Assembly: GCA_040902885.1 (NCBI GenBank)
Contig: JBBDWK010000100.1
Coordinates: 9,054-73,053 of the forward strand
DNA: 64,000 nt
Reading direction: 5' to 3'
DNA from: JBBDWK01 sp040902885
Lineage (GTDB): Bacteria > Acidobacteriota > Terriglobia > Bryobacterales > Bryobacteraceae
Position 1 is the first letter of the stretch, and every line of letters begins with the position of its first letter. The notes beneath the pieces are model-generated. The model ran no database searches. It was given only the letters and a program-made list of their open reading frames with translations, and had not been told where the DNA came from. Below, in pieces: positions 51,241 to 60,360 of this stretch. The position numbers were made by a program, and so were the translations under genes.

Positions 51241-52422
51241 TCAGCTCACCTTCAGCAGCCGGGCCGCGTTCTCGAAATACACCTTGCGCAGAATGCCCTC
51301 CGGCAAACCGAGCCCGTAGATTTTCCAGCGGCCCTGCGGCGGGACCTTCGCCGGCGCATAGTCGAAGTACTCGTCTTCGGTCTCGAGGAAGCGGAAATAG
51401 ATCTGGTACAGAAGGTCTCCGAAGACCTGCTGCGGATAGGCGTCGCCGCGCGGGATGGCGTCGGTGCCGAAGAGGATTCTGTCCTGATACCGGTCGAACA
51501 GCTTGCGTGACGCGCGCGGCTGCCGGCCGAGCTCTCCAATGCGCGCGCCAACCTCAATGTGCATGTTGCGGTACCGGTCCATGCTCCCCGCCACGTGAGT
51601 CAAATCTTCCGCGAAGTTGCCGGCGTGCAGAACAATGAACTGGGTGCGCGGATGGCGCGCGATCACGCGGTTGCGCGCGTCGAGGATTTCGGCGTTGCTC
51701 GGATAATCTTTTCCGTGAAAGGACCAGTCCGGGTGATTGTTCAGCTCCTCGTACCGCTCGTTGAAGCGGTCTATGGGAAGAAAGAAGGCGGCCGGGTCCG
51801 AGACGTGAATGGCTACCGGCAGCCCCAGCCCGCCGCAGGTTTCCCACATCGGGTCGAAGCGCGGGTCGTCGATCTTGACCAGGCTGCCGGAGGTGATCTT
51901 CTCGCGTAGGTAAAGACCGAGCGTCTTGAGAATCTTCAGTCCGCGCGCGCCATCCCGGTGCGCCTGCCCGATGGCATCGGCCTGAAGCTGGGCGTACCCG
52001 GATTCAGCCGCCCGGCTCCACATCGGTTCCGCAAATGTATGGAAGCGGCCGGGGTGCTTTGTGTCGAAGCGGGCGATTGCGTCGCGGAGACCGCTGCCGT
52101 AACCTCCGGTCAGGTTCACCATCGCCCTTAGATTTCTGCGATCCATTACGGGGAGCAGATCCTCGGGCGTTGCGTTAAAGACTCTCTCCTCGCTGAGCGG
52201 AACACCGGCTTGCGACTTTGCGGAAAAGCAAAGATGCGTATGCACGTCGATGACCGGAAACCGCGCCTTCTCGACTTTGGTTTCCGCCCCGCGCAGCATG
52301 CTTCGCGGCTGAAAATCGGCGATGTCCAACGGCTGGCGCTGGGCGGCGGCTTGCGGGCTCGCGCTCAGTAATACGCGGCCGCACGCCGCAATGCCGCCCG
52401 CCAACAAGCTTCGCCGGTTCAT
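51241..52422 (-). CDS. Exported amidohydrolase-superfamily protein
   Basis: A 393-residue metal-dependent hydrolase. The N-terminus NRRSLLAGGIAACG looks like a Tat signal. The TIM-barrel signature HTHL follows FPVIDV. Later FIVLHAGNFAEDL and LFGTDAIPRGD supply the usual His and Asp. This is closest in pattern to the amidohydrolase 2 group (lactonases, decarboxylases). It starts 17 bases after korB on the same strand, probably one operon, yet its export signal separates it from the cytoplasmic oxidoreductase. Confidence 0.85.
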   Translation of the reverse strand: MNRRSLLAGGIAACGRVLLSASPQAAAQRQPLDIADFQPRSMLRGAETKVEKARFPVIDVHTHLCFSAKSQAGVPLSEERVFNATPEDLLPVMDRRNLRAMVNLTGGYGSGLRDAIARFDTKHPGRFHTFAEPMWSRAAESGYAQLQADAIGQAHRDGARGLKILKTLGLYLREKITSGSLVKIDDPRFDPMWETCGGLGLPVAIHVSDPAAFFLPIDRFNERYEELNNHPDWSFHGKDYPSNAEILDARNRVIARHPRTQFIVLHAGNFAEDLTHVAGSMDRYRNMHIEVGARIGELGRQPRASRKLFDRYQDRILFGTDAIPRGDAYPQQVFGDLLYQIYFRFLETEDEYFDYAPAKVPPQGRWKIYGLGLPEGILRKVYFENAARLLKVS

Positions 52423-52439
52423 GGGAAACGGCCGCGCGC

Positions 52440-53483
52440 TTACCGCAGTTCTTCCATGATTTCTTCCAGCGCCTCTCTAGACGGCCGGATCTTCGACTCC
52501 GGCTGCGTCGCCAGCGGCACGTCCGGCAGGTTCAGTTGCTCCATGAAGGTCGGCTTTCCGGTATTCACGTAGAGCACGCCGGTCAGCACTTCGCCCGTCT
52601 TTTCGGCTTCGTGCAGCGCAGTAATGGCCTGGAACTTGTCGGTCGGATCGTACTCGCGGCCGAGCTTCTTCAGCCGCAGCACCGAGCCGTCGTGCATGTG
52701 TACATCGCGCACCTCGCCCTCCGCAATCTCTACGGCGATGTCCTCGAAGTGCGGCACGAAGTCCAGGTCATGCAGCGGCTCCTCGTGATCCTTCATATAG
52801 CCGTAGCTCTTGGTGGAGCCCTGGTGATCGTTGAAGGTGGTGCAGGGCGAGATCACGTCGATCACGGAAAGCCCGCGATGCGCGATGGCCGCCTTCAGCA
52901 GCGCCTGAAGCTGCTTCTTGTCGCCGGAGAATGAACGTGCCACGAATGTCGCGCCCCACTCGAGCGACAGGGCGCAGCAGTCGAATGGGGGCAATTCGTT
53001 CGCAACGCCCGTTTTGAGCGTCGAGTTCAAATCCGCCGTGGCCGAAAACTGGCCCTTCGTCAGACCATAGACGCCGTTGTTCTCGATTATGTAGATCATC
53101 GGGACGTTGCGCCGGACGAGGTGCATGAACTGGCCGATGCCAATGGACGCCGTGTCGCCGTCGCCCGTCACGCCCAGGCCGAGGATGGTGCTGTTGGCGA
53201 GCAGCGCGCCGGTCGCGATAGAAGGCATGCGCCCGTGGACTCCGTTGAAACCGTGGGCCATGCCCAGAAAGTAAGCCGGCGATTTGGACGAGCATCCGAT
53301 GCCGGAAAACTTCGACACGCGCCATGGCTCGATCCCCATCTCGTAAAACACTTCCACGATGCGCTCGGAAACGGAGTTATGGCCGCACCCCGCGCAGAGC
53401 GTTGTCTTTCCGCCTTTGTAACCCAGTACCTCCAGCCCGATGCGGTTTACTTTCTTGGGCGGCGGCGGTAGCGTGGTGCTCAC
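52440..53483 (-). CDS. korB: 2-oxoacid:ferredoxin oxidoreductase, beta subunit
   Basis: A 347-residue thiamine-diphosphate subunit of 2-oxoglutarate (or related) ferredoxin oxidoreductase. Cys residues in CAGCGHN and GIGCSSKSP bind the Fe-S cluster; the TPP site is GVTGDGD followed by IIENNGVYG. It decarboxylates the 2-oxoacid to an acyl-CoA and passes electrons to ferredoxin. Its ATG overlaps the alpha-subunit stop. The choice of 2-oxoglutarate over pyruvate is from overall resemblance and could be wrong. Confidence 0.92.
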   Translation of the reverse strand: MSTTLPPPPKKVNRIGLEVLGYKGGKTTLCAGCGHNSVSERIVEVFYEMGIEPWRVSKFSGIGCSSKSPAYFLGMAHGFNGVHGRMPSIATGALLANSTILGLGVTGDGDTASIGIGQFMHLVRRNVPMIYIIENNGVYGLTKGQFSATADLNSTLKTGVANELPPFDCCALSLEWGATFVARSFSGDKKQLQALLKAAIAHRGLSVIDVISPCTTFNDHQGSTKSYGYMKDHEEPLHDLDFVPHFEDIAVEIAEGEVRDVHMHDGSVLRLKKLGREYDPTDKFQAITALHEAEKTGEVLTGVLYVNTGKPTFMEQLNLPDVPLATQPESKIRPSREALEEIMEELR

Positions 53484-55321
53484 AGGCCCTCCTGGCGGAC
53501 GATTTCGTCCGTGACCGTGCGCGCGTCCAGCGGCAGCCCGCCGTAGTAACGCACGCTTCTCAGCTTGGCAATGTCGCGCGGTTCAAACTCCAGCCGCATC
53601 AGCCCCAGCAACTGCGCGTCGCGGTTCTGGTCCACCACGTAAACGCGGTCGTGGCGGCGAATAAAATCCACCAGCTCTTTCTTGAACGGGTATGCCTTCA
53701 GACGCATGTAACTGGTCTCGGTTCCGTATTCGCCGCGCAACTGGTCGCGGCTCTCTTCCACCGGATGGCGCGATGTTCCGACGCAGACGAACCCGATGGA
53801 AGCCTTCTCGTTGTAGTCCGTGTCCGAAGCGGGACACGCCGCGCGGATCGATTCGAACTTGCGCGCCAGACGCTCCATGTTGTTCACATAGTCGTCTTCG
53901 CGCTCGCTGTACTGGGCGTTCTCGTTGTGGCCGCTGCCGCGCGTAAAATAAGCCGCGGCCGGATGCGATGTGTTGGGCAGCGTCCTCCAGCCCACGCCGT
54001 CGCCGTCCACGTCCTTGTACCTGCCAAAGGTTCCCAGCCGCTCCAGATCTTCCGCGCTGAGCACCTTGCCGCGCTCGATGGGCGCCGTTGGGTACGTGAA
54101 CGGGTCGGACATCCAGTTGTTCATGCCCAGATCCAGGTCCGTCAGCACGAAGACCGGGGTCTGAAACCGCTCGGCCATATCGAAAGCGTCCGCAGCCATG
54201 GAGAAGCACTCCTCGGGCGATGAGGGGAAAAACATAGGATGCTTCGTGTCGCCGTGCGAGAGCACCGCGGTGGTCAAAAGATCGCCCTGCGCGGTGCGCG
54301 TCGGAAGGCCCGTTGAGGGCCCGACGCGCTGCACGTTGAAAATCACTCCTGGAACTTCGGCGTAATACCCAAGCCCGATGAATTCGCTCATCAGAGAGAT
54401 GCCCGGGCCGGCCGTCGAGGTCATGGACCGGGCGCCCGCCCAACCCGCGCCGATGACCATTCCGATCGAAGCCAGTTCGTCCTCGGCCTGCACAACGGCA
54501 TAGGTCGCGCGGCCGGTTTCGGGATCGATCCGGTAGCGCTTCAGGTAGCCGATCAGCGACTCCACCAGGGACGACGACGGCGTGATCGGATACCAGGTCA
54601 CCACGGTGACACCCGCGAACATGCATCCCAGCGCCGCGGCCGAGTTGCCGTCGACGATGATTTTGCCCGCGGTCCCGTTCATGCGCTTCACCACGTACGG
54701 ATCGGTTTTCGGCAGGTTCGCTTTCGCGTAATCGTAGCCAGCCTGGCAGGCGCCCCAGTTCAGCTCCGCGGCCTTGGCTTTACGCTTTCCGAACTGCTTC
54801 ACCAGCGCGCTCCGGATCTCCTGCATCTCGATTTCCATGAGCCAGGCGGCCACGCCGTCATACAGCATGTTCTTCACCAGCTTGCGCAGCTTCGCATCGG
54901 GACAAACCGGACCCACCAGCTTGTCGAACGGCACTGGATAGAAATGCAGATCGGAGCGCAGCGCATTCAGCTTGAGCGGCTCGTCGTATACAACAGCGGC
55001 GCCGCTATCCAGCTTCATGACGTCTTCCTTCGCCGTTTCCGGGTTCATGGCGATGAGGAAGTCGATCTCCTTCTTGCGCGCGATATAGCCTTCCTTGCTC
55101 GCGCGGATGGTGAACCAGGTGGGCAGTCCGGCGATGTTCGAGGGGAACATGTTCTTCCCCGAAACCGGGATGCCCATCTGAAAAATGGAACGCATCAGGA
55201 CGTTGTTGGCGGTCTGGCTTCCAGAACCGTTCACGGTCGCGACCTGTATGCTGAAGTCGTTTACAATTCGTTTGAATTCACCGGTCTGCGGTTCAACCGG
55301 GGACACTTCGAGAGTCGACAT
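53480..55321 (-). CDS. korA: 2-oxoacid:ferredoxin oxidoreductase, fused gamma-alpha subunit
   Basis: A 613-residue subunit with the gamma domain fused at the N-terminus (about 15-200; ATVNGSGSQTANNVLMR) and the alpha domain after it (VVTWYPITPSSSLVESL, AEDELASIGMVIGAGWAGARSMTSTAGPG). This fusion is typical of aerobic and soil bacteria using a reverse or modified TCA step. A moderate GAGG site precedes the ATG. It forms one operon with korB and the amidohydrolase. Confidence 0.93.
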   Translation of the reverse strand: MSTLEVSPVEPQTGEFKRIVNDFSIQVATVNGSGSQTANNVLMRSIFQMGIPVSGKNMFPSNIAGLPTWFTIRASKEGYIARKKEIDFLIAMNPETAKEDVMKLDSGAAVVYDEPLKLNALRSDLHFYPVPFDKLVGPVCPDAKLRKLVKNMLYDGVAAWLMEIEMQEIRSALVKQFGKRKAKAAELNWGACQAGYDYAKANLPKTDPYVVKRMNGTAGKIIVDGNSAAALGCMFAGVTVVTWYPITPSSSLVESLIGYLKRYRIDPETGRATYAVVQAEDELASIGMVIGAGWAGARSMTSTAGPGISLMSEFIGLGYYAEVPGVIFNVQRVGPSTGLPTRTAQGDLLTTAVLSHGDTKHPMFFPSSPEECFSMAADAFDMAERFQTPVFVLTDLDLGMNNWMSDPFTYPTAPIERGKVLSAEDLERLGTFGRYKDVDGDGVGWRTLPNTSHPAAAYFTRGSGHNENAQYSEREDDYVNNMERLARKFESIRAACPASDTDYNEKASIGFVCVGTSRHPVEESRDQLRGEYGTETSYMRLKAYPFKKELVDFIRRHDRVYVVDQNRDAQLLGLMRLEFEPRDIAKLRSVRYYGGLPLDARTVTDEIVRQEGL

Positions 55322-55433
55322 GGATCGGCTGTCCTCACTTGAGGGAGTCTGCGCTTGATTGGCACCTAATCTGATAAATGCACTTAAATTATACTACTCG
55401 CGGCTGTGGCGGCGCGAATCCCCGGGACCGGAG

Positions 55434-55439
55434 TATCCT
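55434..55439 (+). promoter_or_regulatory. -10 box close to the Uma2-type gene start
   Basis: TATCCT ends six bases before the ATG at 55446, with no ribosome-binding site: another probable leaderless start. Confidence 0.4.
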
Positions 55440-55445
55440 GGATGC

Positions 55446-55952
55446 ATGCGTACCGTTACGCTGGTGCCCGTGGAAGAATATCTCGCGGCCGGCTACAGGC
55501 CCGATCGCGAGTACCTCGAAGGGACGATTCTGGAGCGCAATGTCGGAGAGTGGGACCACAGCAGGTTGCAGGCGTTGATGAGCGTGTATCTGCACACCCG
55601 TGAAGAACAATGGAAAATACGAGTGGTCCCCGAGCAGCGCGTCCAGGTCCAACGCGACCGCTTCCGGGTTCCCGACGTCTGTGCCGTGTCCGCCTCCGCG
55701 GGCATCGAGCAAATTCTTACGAGGCCGCCGCTGCTTTGCATCGAGATCCTGTCCCCACGGGACACGATGTCCGAAATGCAGGAGCGGATTGACGATTACC
55801 TGAGTTTCGGTGTCCCTTCGGTCTGGCTTCTCGATCCCGGGAAGCGCCGCGGGTGGATCTGTACGCCTGGAGAGATGCTGGAGGCGACCGGCGGAACGCT
55901 GCGCGCGGCCGGGAGCGACATCGTTGTGCCCATGGCGGGGCTCTTCGAGTAA
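55446..55952 (+). CDS. Uma2-family (DUF820) PD-(D/E)XK nuclease-like protein
   Basis: A 168-residue protein with the Uma2 pattern: VEEYLAAGYRP..REYLEG, a restriction-nuclease-like core (RFRVPDVCAV, LCIEILSPRDTMSEMQERIDDYLSFGVPSVWLLDP) and active-site Asp and Glu residues. These are common orphan genes in cyanobacteria and Acidobacteria, with unclear role and possible mobility. The frame is open 29 codons upstream, but the ATG at 55446 fits the family start. It ends one base before the convergent speA stop. Confidence 0.85.
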   Translation: MRTVTLVPVEEYLAAGYRPDREYLEGTILERNVGEWDHSRLQALMSVYLHTREEQWKIRVVPEQRVQVQRDRFRVPDVCAVSASAGIEQILTRPPLLCIEILSPRDTMSEMQERIDDYLSFGVPSVWLLDPGKRRGWICTPGEMLEATGGTLRAAGSDIVVPMAGLFE

Positions 55953-57899
55953 TTACCGCTGGTGCGCGTCTTCCAGGTAGGTGTAGCCGTGCATGCCCTC
56001 TTCGTAGAATCGCAGCAGGCGCCCCGACTCTTCGTACCCGATGCGTCCTTCCCGCAGCGCCTTCTCCACATCGCGGCGTAGGGCCGAAACCAGCTCGTCC
56101 GAGCGGAACTGAACGTAATTCAGCACTTCCCGGACCGTGTCCCCTTTAATCACCGTTTCAAGAATCACTTCACCGGCCGGGCTCAGCCTCACGTGGACCG
56201 CGTTGGTATCGCCGAACAGGTTGTGCAGATCTCCCAGGATCTCCTGGTATGCGCCCACCAGAAACGCTCCCAGATAGTAATTCCCGCCGTTGAAAGGATG
56301 CAGCGGCAGAGTGCGCTTGACGTCCCGGCGGTCGATGAACTGATCGACTTTTCCGTCGGAGTCGCACGTAATGTCGCCCAGCACCGCATGACGGCTCGGC
56401 TCTTCGTCCAGCCGGTGAATCGGAAGGATGGGAAACAACTGATTGATGGCCCAACTGTCGGGCATGCTCTGGAAGAGCGAAAAGTTGCAGAAGTAGGTGT
56501 CCGAGAGAAGCGCGTCCAGGCCCTCCAGTTCCTCGGGGAAGTAATCCAGATCCCGCGCCAGACGCTGAATGCGGCGGCAAATGTTCCAGTACAGGTTCTC
56601 AGCCAGGGAGCGCTGCTCCAGCGTGAGATAGCCCAGGCTGAACAGGTTGAGCGCCTGGTCGAGGGCCTGCTGCGCGTCATGGAAGCTTTCGAGCATGTTC
56701 TTGCTTGTCAGCCCGCGGTTGGTCTCCTGCAGATCGATCACCGGCTGCTCCGGCTCCGGCGGCAACTCCTGCGGGTTTTCGTCTTCGCCCAGACCCGCCA
56801 CGCCCAGCACATTGAATACGAGCGCGGCATGGTACGCGGCTACGGCGCGCCCGCTCTCGGAAACAATGGTCGGGTGGGGAACGTTCATCTCGTCGCAGAC
56901 CGCCTGGATGTGATACACGATGTCGTTGGCGTACTCCTGGAGCGTGTAGTTCACGCTGGACTCGAAGTCCGTCTGCGAACCGTCGTAATCGATTCCCAGG
57001 CCGCCGCCGACATCCAGAAACTTCAACCCCGCGCCCGCCTTGGCCAGCTCGACATAAACCCGCGCCGCCTCGTTGACCGCCGCCTTCACCTGCCGGATGT
57101 TCGTAATTTGGCTGCCCAGGTGGAAGTGGAGCAGGTTCAGGCAGTCCGCCATCCCCAGGCTGCGTAACTCTTCGAGCGCCCGCAATCCCTCCGTGGCGGT
57201 CAGTCCGAATTTGGACCGGTAGCCGCCCGAGGAGCGCCAGCGGCCAGCGCCGCGGCTGGCCAGTTTCATTCGCAGCCCTATGGTCGGCCGCACACCCACC
57301 TGCCGGGCGTACTTCAAAATCAGGTGCAGCTCGGTGTATTTCTCGATCACCGGGATGATAGTGCGGCCGATCTTCTGGGCCAGCATCGCCATCTCGATGT
57401 ACTCGTCGTCTTTGAAGCCATTGCAGACGATGGGGGTGCTGTTGTCGGCGAGCGCCATCACCGCCAGAAGCTCCGGCTTGGAGCCGGCTTCCAGGCCGAA
57501 GTTGAACGGCCGCCCGAATTCCAGCACCTCCTCCACGACCTGGCGCTGCTGATTTACCTTGATCGGGTAGACCAGCCGGTAGCCGCCCTGATACTTGTGA
57601 TCCTGGATGGCGGTCTCAAACGCGTCGTGAATTTCCTTCAAACGGTGCTTCAGAATGTCGCCGAAACGGATCAGGATCGGCAGCGAGATGCCGCGGAGAA
57701 CCAGGGTGTCGACGAGCTGCTTGAGGTCGATCGAACGCTCCGGCTCCTTGTTAGGATGAACGCGGAGATGCCCCGCCTGGTCGACGGAAAAATATCCCTT
57801 GCCCCAGGCTGCAACATCGTACAACTCCGCGGCATCCTGCGACGACCATCGCTCGGCCGGTTCCATGACAAGGGATACTTTCTTACTGTTGCGCTCCAC
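55953..57899 (-). CDS. speA: Biosynthetic arginine decarboxylase
   Basis: Converts arginine to agmatine for polyamine synthesis. At 648 residues it has the expected length for the SpeA type. The PLP lysine is in VYPIKVNQ, the phosphate-binding region GSKPELLAV, and the later FLDVGGGLGIDYDG and ESGRAV blocks are typical; a C-terminal helical extension completes it. The start is a GTG at 57899 with AGGA upstream; an ATG eleven codons later is also possible. No other polyamine genes are nearby. Confidence 0.96.
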   Translation of the reverse strand: MERNSKKVSLVMEPAERWSSQDAAELYDVAAWGKGYFSVDQAGHLRVHPNKEPERSIDLKQLVDTLVLRGISLPILIRFGDILKHRLKEIHDAFETAIQDHKYQGGYRLVYPIKVNQQRQVVEEVLEFGRPFNFGLEAGSKPELLAVMALADNSTPIVCNGFKDDEYIEMAMLAQKIGRTIIPVIEKYTELHLILKYARQVGVRPTIGLRMKLASRGAGRWRSSGGYRSKFGLTATEGLRALEELRSLGMADCLNLLHFHLGSQITNIRQVKAAVNEAARVYVELAKAGAGLKFLDVGGGLGIDYDGSQTDFESSVNYTLQEYANDIVYHIQAVCDEMNVPHPTIVSESGRAVAAYHAALVFNVLGVAGLGEDENPQELPPEPEQPVIDLQETNRGLTSKNMLESFHDAQQALDQALNLFSLGYLTLEQRSLAENLYWNICRRIQRLARDLDYFPEELEGLDALLSDTYFCNFSLFQSMPDSWAINQLFPILPIHRLDEEPSRHAVLGDITCDSDGKVDQFIDRRDVKRTLPLHPFNGGNYYLGAFLVGAYQEILGDLHNLFGDTNAVHVRLSPAGEVILETVIKGDTVREVLNYVQFRSDELVSALRRDVEKALREGRIGYEESGRLLRFYEEGMHGYTYLEDAHQR

Positions 57900-58008
57900 T
57901 ATCTTTCAGTGTCCTAAGAAATGAAGGTGCAGGCAAGGAGAAAATGGCTACCTTGATCCGTCGATAAAGCGGCGGCCAAAGCGGAGCTCCTTCTCGCGAA
58001 GCCCCCGC

Positions 58009-59289
58009 TCAGCTCCACTCGAAGCCCGGACCCAGGTTCTCCCGGATTGCATCGTCGTTGACTTCGATCCCGATGCCTGGTGTTTCCGGGATGCTGACGA
58101 AGCCATTCTCGTACTCCGGCTGGTTCTTCAGGAGGGATCGCAGGCCGGCGCTTGCCGCTCGCTTGAGATGGCCGAACTCGAGGATCAGGAGGTTCGGGAC
58201 CGTGGCGCAGACGTGCGCATAGGCCATGCCGCCGAGGGGGGAGGCGGTGCCGTGCGGGGCGATCTGAATGTGATAGATCTCCGCCATGCTGGCGATCTTG
58301 CGGGTCTCGAGTAGCCCACCGCATTTCGTCATGTCCGGCTGTATGATGGCGGCGGCTTGCTTTTCGATGACCTGGCGGAACCCATAACGGGTGTATATGT
58401 TTTCGCCGCAGGCCACTGGAATAGGGATAGACTGCCGCACCAGGGCCATGGCATCCAGGTTGTCACTCGGCACAGGTTCCTCGAACCATAGGGGCCGTGA
58501 CGGCGCCACAGCCCGGCCGAGCTGGATGGCGCTTTCGGTGTTATACCGGGTGTGGCATTCGAGCGCGAGCTCCACATCTGGTCCAACCAGCTCGCGGGCC
58601 GCCGTCACCCGTTTGACCACCTCGTCGATCTCCCGTACCGTCAGGTTCCAGTTGGCGATCTTCCCCGGATCGAGCTTCATCGCGTCGCTGCCGCGCTCCG
58701 TAATCGAGTCGATTCCGATTTTGAATGCTCGGACCTTGTGCTTGGCCAGCATCTCTCTGACGTAGGCTTCCTCTCCGTACCAGAAGTAGACCGGAATCTT
58801 GTCGCGGATCTTACCGCCGAGCAGGCGGTAGATGGGTACGCCCATCGCTTTACCGGCAAGATCCCACAGGGCGATTTCGATGCCACTGACGGCGGAAAGG
58901 TACGGCCCGCCGCCGGCGCCTCGCATGAAAACCGGCCAGGTGGTATTCGGCACTCTACCCCAAGTCCAGAAGTGAAAGTATATGGCTTCGATATCGAGCG
59001 GATCGCGGCCTTCGATCGAGGGTCCCAGCTTGTCGTTGATGATGTGAGCGGAACCGACATTGTCGACCATTTCGCCGGTGCCCGTCAGACCCTGATCGGT
59101 ATAGACGCGCACGAAGCGGCTGCCGAAGCCCTTCAGCTCGACGGCGCGCACCTTCGTGATTTTCAGCCTGGGAACCCGGGAAGTGCCACTCATGCGCTGG
59201 TCCTGAAGCTGCTGCGTATAGGCCTTCCAGGGATTCGCTATGGACGCCCCGGCGGCGCCCACGACGGAAAGGAACGATCGGCGGAGCAT
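58009..59289 (-). CDS. Exported GalD-like sugar-acid dehydratase (enolase superfamily)
   Basis: A 426-residue mandelate-racemase-subgroup enzyme that removes water from a sugar acid. The Tat-like start is LRRSFLSVVGAAG. Metal ligands appear as Glu244 (LECH), Glu270/271 (FEEP) and Glu296 (GENIYT); His246 and His346 (APHG) fit the general acid/base pair of galactonate-type dehydratases, and Lys190 lies in AFKIG. The first ligand is Glu where GalD has Asp. A secreted dehydratase is unusual, since relatives act in the cytoplasm. Third gene of an apparent operon with a receptor and a TPR protein; AGGTGA precedes the ATG. Confidence 0.85.
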   Translation of the reverse strand: MLRRSFLSVVGAAGASIANPWKAYTQQLQDQRMSGTSRVPRLKITKVRAVELKGFGSRFVRVYTDQGLTGTGEMVDNVGSAHIINDKLGPSIEGRDPLDIEAIYFHFWTWGRVPNTTWPVFMRGAGGGPYLSAVSGIEIALWDLAGKAMGVPIYRLLGGKIRDKIPVYFWYGEEAYVREMLAKHKVRAFKIGIDSITERGSDAMKLDPGKIANWNLTVREIDEVVKRVTAARELVGPDVELALECHTRYNTESAIQLGRAVAPSRPLWFEEPVPSDNLDAMALVRQSIPIPVACGENIYTRYGFRQVIEKQAAAIIQPDMTKCGGLLETRKIASMAEIYHIQIAPHGTASPLGGMAYAHVCATVPNLLILEFGHLKRAASAGLRSLLKNQPEYENGFVSIPETPGIGIEVNDDAIRENLGPGFEWS

Positions 59290-59330
59290 TTCGGTTCACC
59301 TCACTGAGATTCGCCACTGGCGGAGCTGTA

Positions 59331-60350
59331 TCATGGGACCGCCGCGGATTCACCGGCCTTCTGCTTCAGCCGCCGGAACTCTTCCGATTCGGCACGGGCG
59401 CGGTCTTCGTCGCCCAGGCGGAAGTAGAGTTTGGAAAGTTCGAGCCGGACGGCAGGATCTTCGGGCAGCAGTTTGCGGGCTTTTTGGAGTTCGGCGAGGG
59501 CCTCGTCTATGCGTCCGAGCGCAGCCATGGCCCGCCCCACACCGGCATGGGCCTCGCCGTGATCCGGCTTGCGTTCGATACCCAGACGGAAGTAGCGGAT
59601 CGCTTCCTGATTCCTGCCTTCCTTCAGCAGGACGTCGCCTAGGACGTAGTATGCGGCATGATCGCCCGGGTCGAGCCGCATAGCTCTCTCGAGGAATCCT
59701 TTTGCGCGGGCGAAGTCTCCTCTCTCGGAATACTGGTAGCCCATCCATCCGAGGATCTTACCGGAATTCGGGAAGAGCCGGACTGCTGTTTCCGCAGCCA
59801 AACGGGATTGCTCTTTGTCGCCGCTCTTGTGATAGGCATCGAGGGCGAGCAGATAGGCCTCTTCGTCGCGGAGCTCAGGGACAAGGAAAGGCTGGAGCAC
59901 GCGCACGGTATCCCGCGAGCGAAGCAAGCGGTTGTATTCGATAGCCAGCAGTTTGGCCGCATCGGAGTGGTCCGGCTGAAGGCGGTTCGCTGCCTCGAGT
60001 TGAGCCATGGCCTGATTGCGCTGACCCATCTCGACCAACAGCGCGCCCAACAGGAACCGTATATCGAAATCATCCGGCGCCGCCTGGGCCGCTTTTTGCA
60101 GGCGTGCAGCGGCCTCCGGCAAATGCCCCGCCGAGTACTCGAGGCGCCCCAGCAGGTAAAGCGCCCGCGGGTGGGCCGGATTGGAAGCGAGAGCCCGGCC
60201 AAGAGCCTCGCGCGCTTGGGCCACCTGTCCTTGCCGAAGTTGCCGCTCGGCCAGGACGATGAGCGCCGGCGGCGAGGCCGCGGGGTCTTCCGCAGCCGCC
60301 CTGGGGAGCAGCGTCGCAAAAAGGATCGCCAGCAGGAACAGACGGGTCAC
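59331..60350 (-). CDS. Exported TPR protein
   Basis: A 339-residue protein with a signal peptide (LFLLAILFATLLPRAAA) followed by about eight tetratricopeptide repeats (for example HPRALYLLGRLEYSAGHLPEAAARL and HAAYYVLGDVLLKEGRNQEAI). It starts ten bases after the receptor stop and probably serves as a periplasmic binding scaffold for the receptor or its cargo. The exact partner is not known. Confidence 0.85.
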   Translation of the reverse strand: MTRLFLLAILFATLLPRAAAEDPAASPPALIVLAERQLRQGQVAQAREALGRALASNPAHPRALYLLGRLEYSAGHLPEAAARLQKAAQAAPDDFDIRFLLGALLVEMGQRNQAMAQLEAANRLQPDHSDAAKLLAIEYNRLLRSRDTVRVLQPFLVPELRDEEAYLLALDAYHKSGDKEQSRLAAETAVRLFPNSGKILGWMGYQYSERGDFARAKGFLERAMRLDPGDHAAYYVLGDVLLKEGRNQEAIRYFRLGIERKPDHGEAHAGVGRAMAALGRIDEALAELQKARKLLPEDPAVRLELSKLYFRLGDEDRARAESEEFRRLKQKAGESAAVP

Positions 60351-60360
60351 CTCAGTGGCT

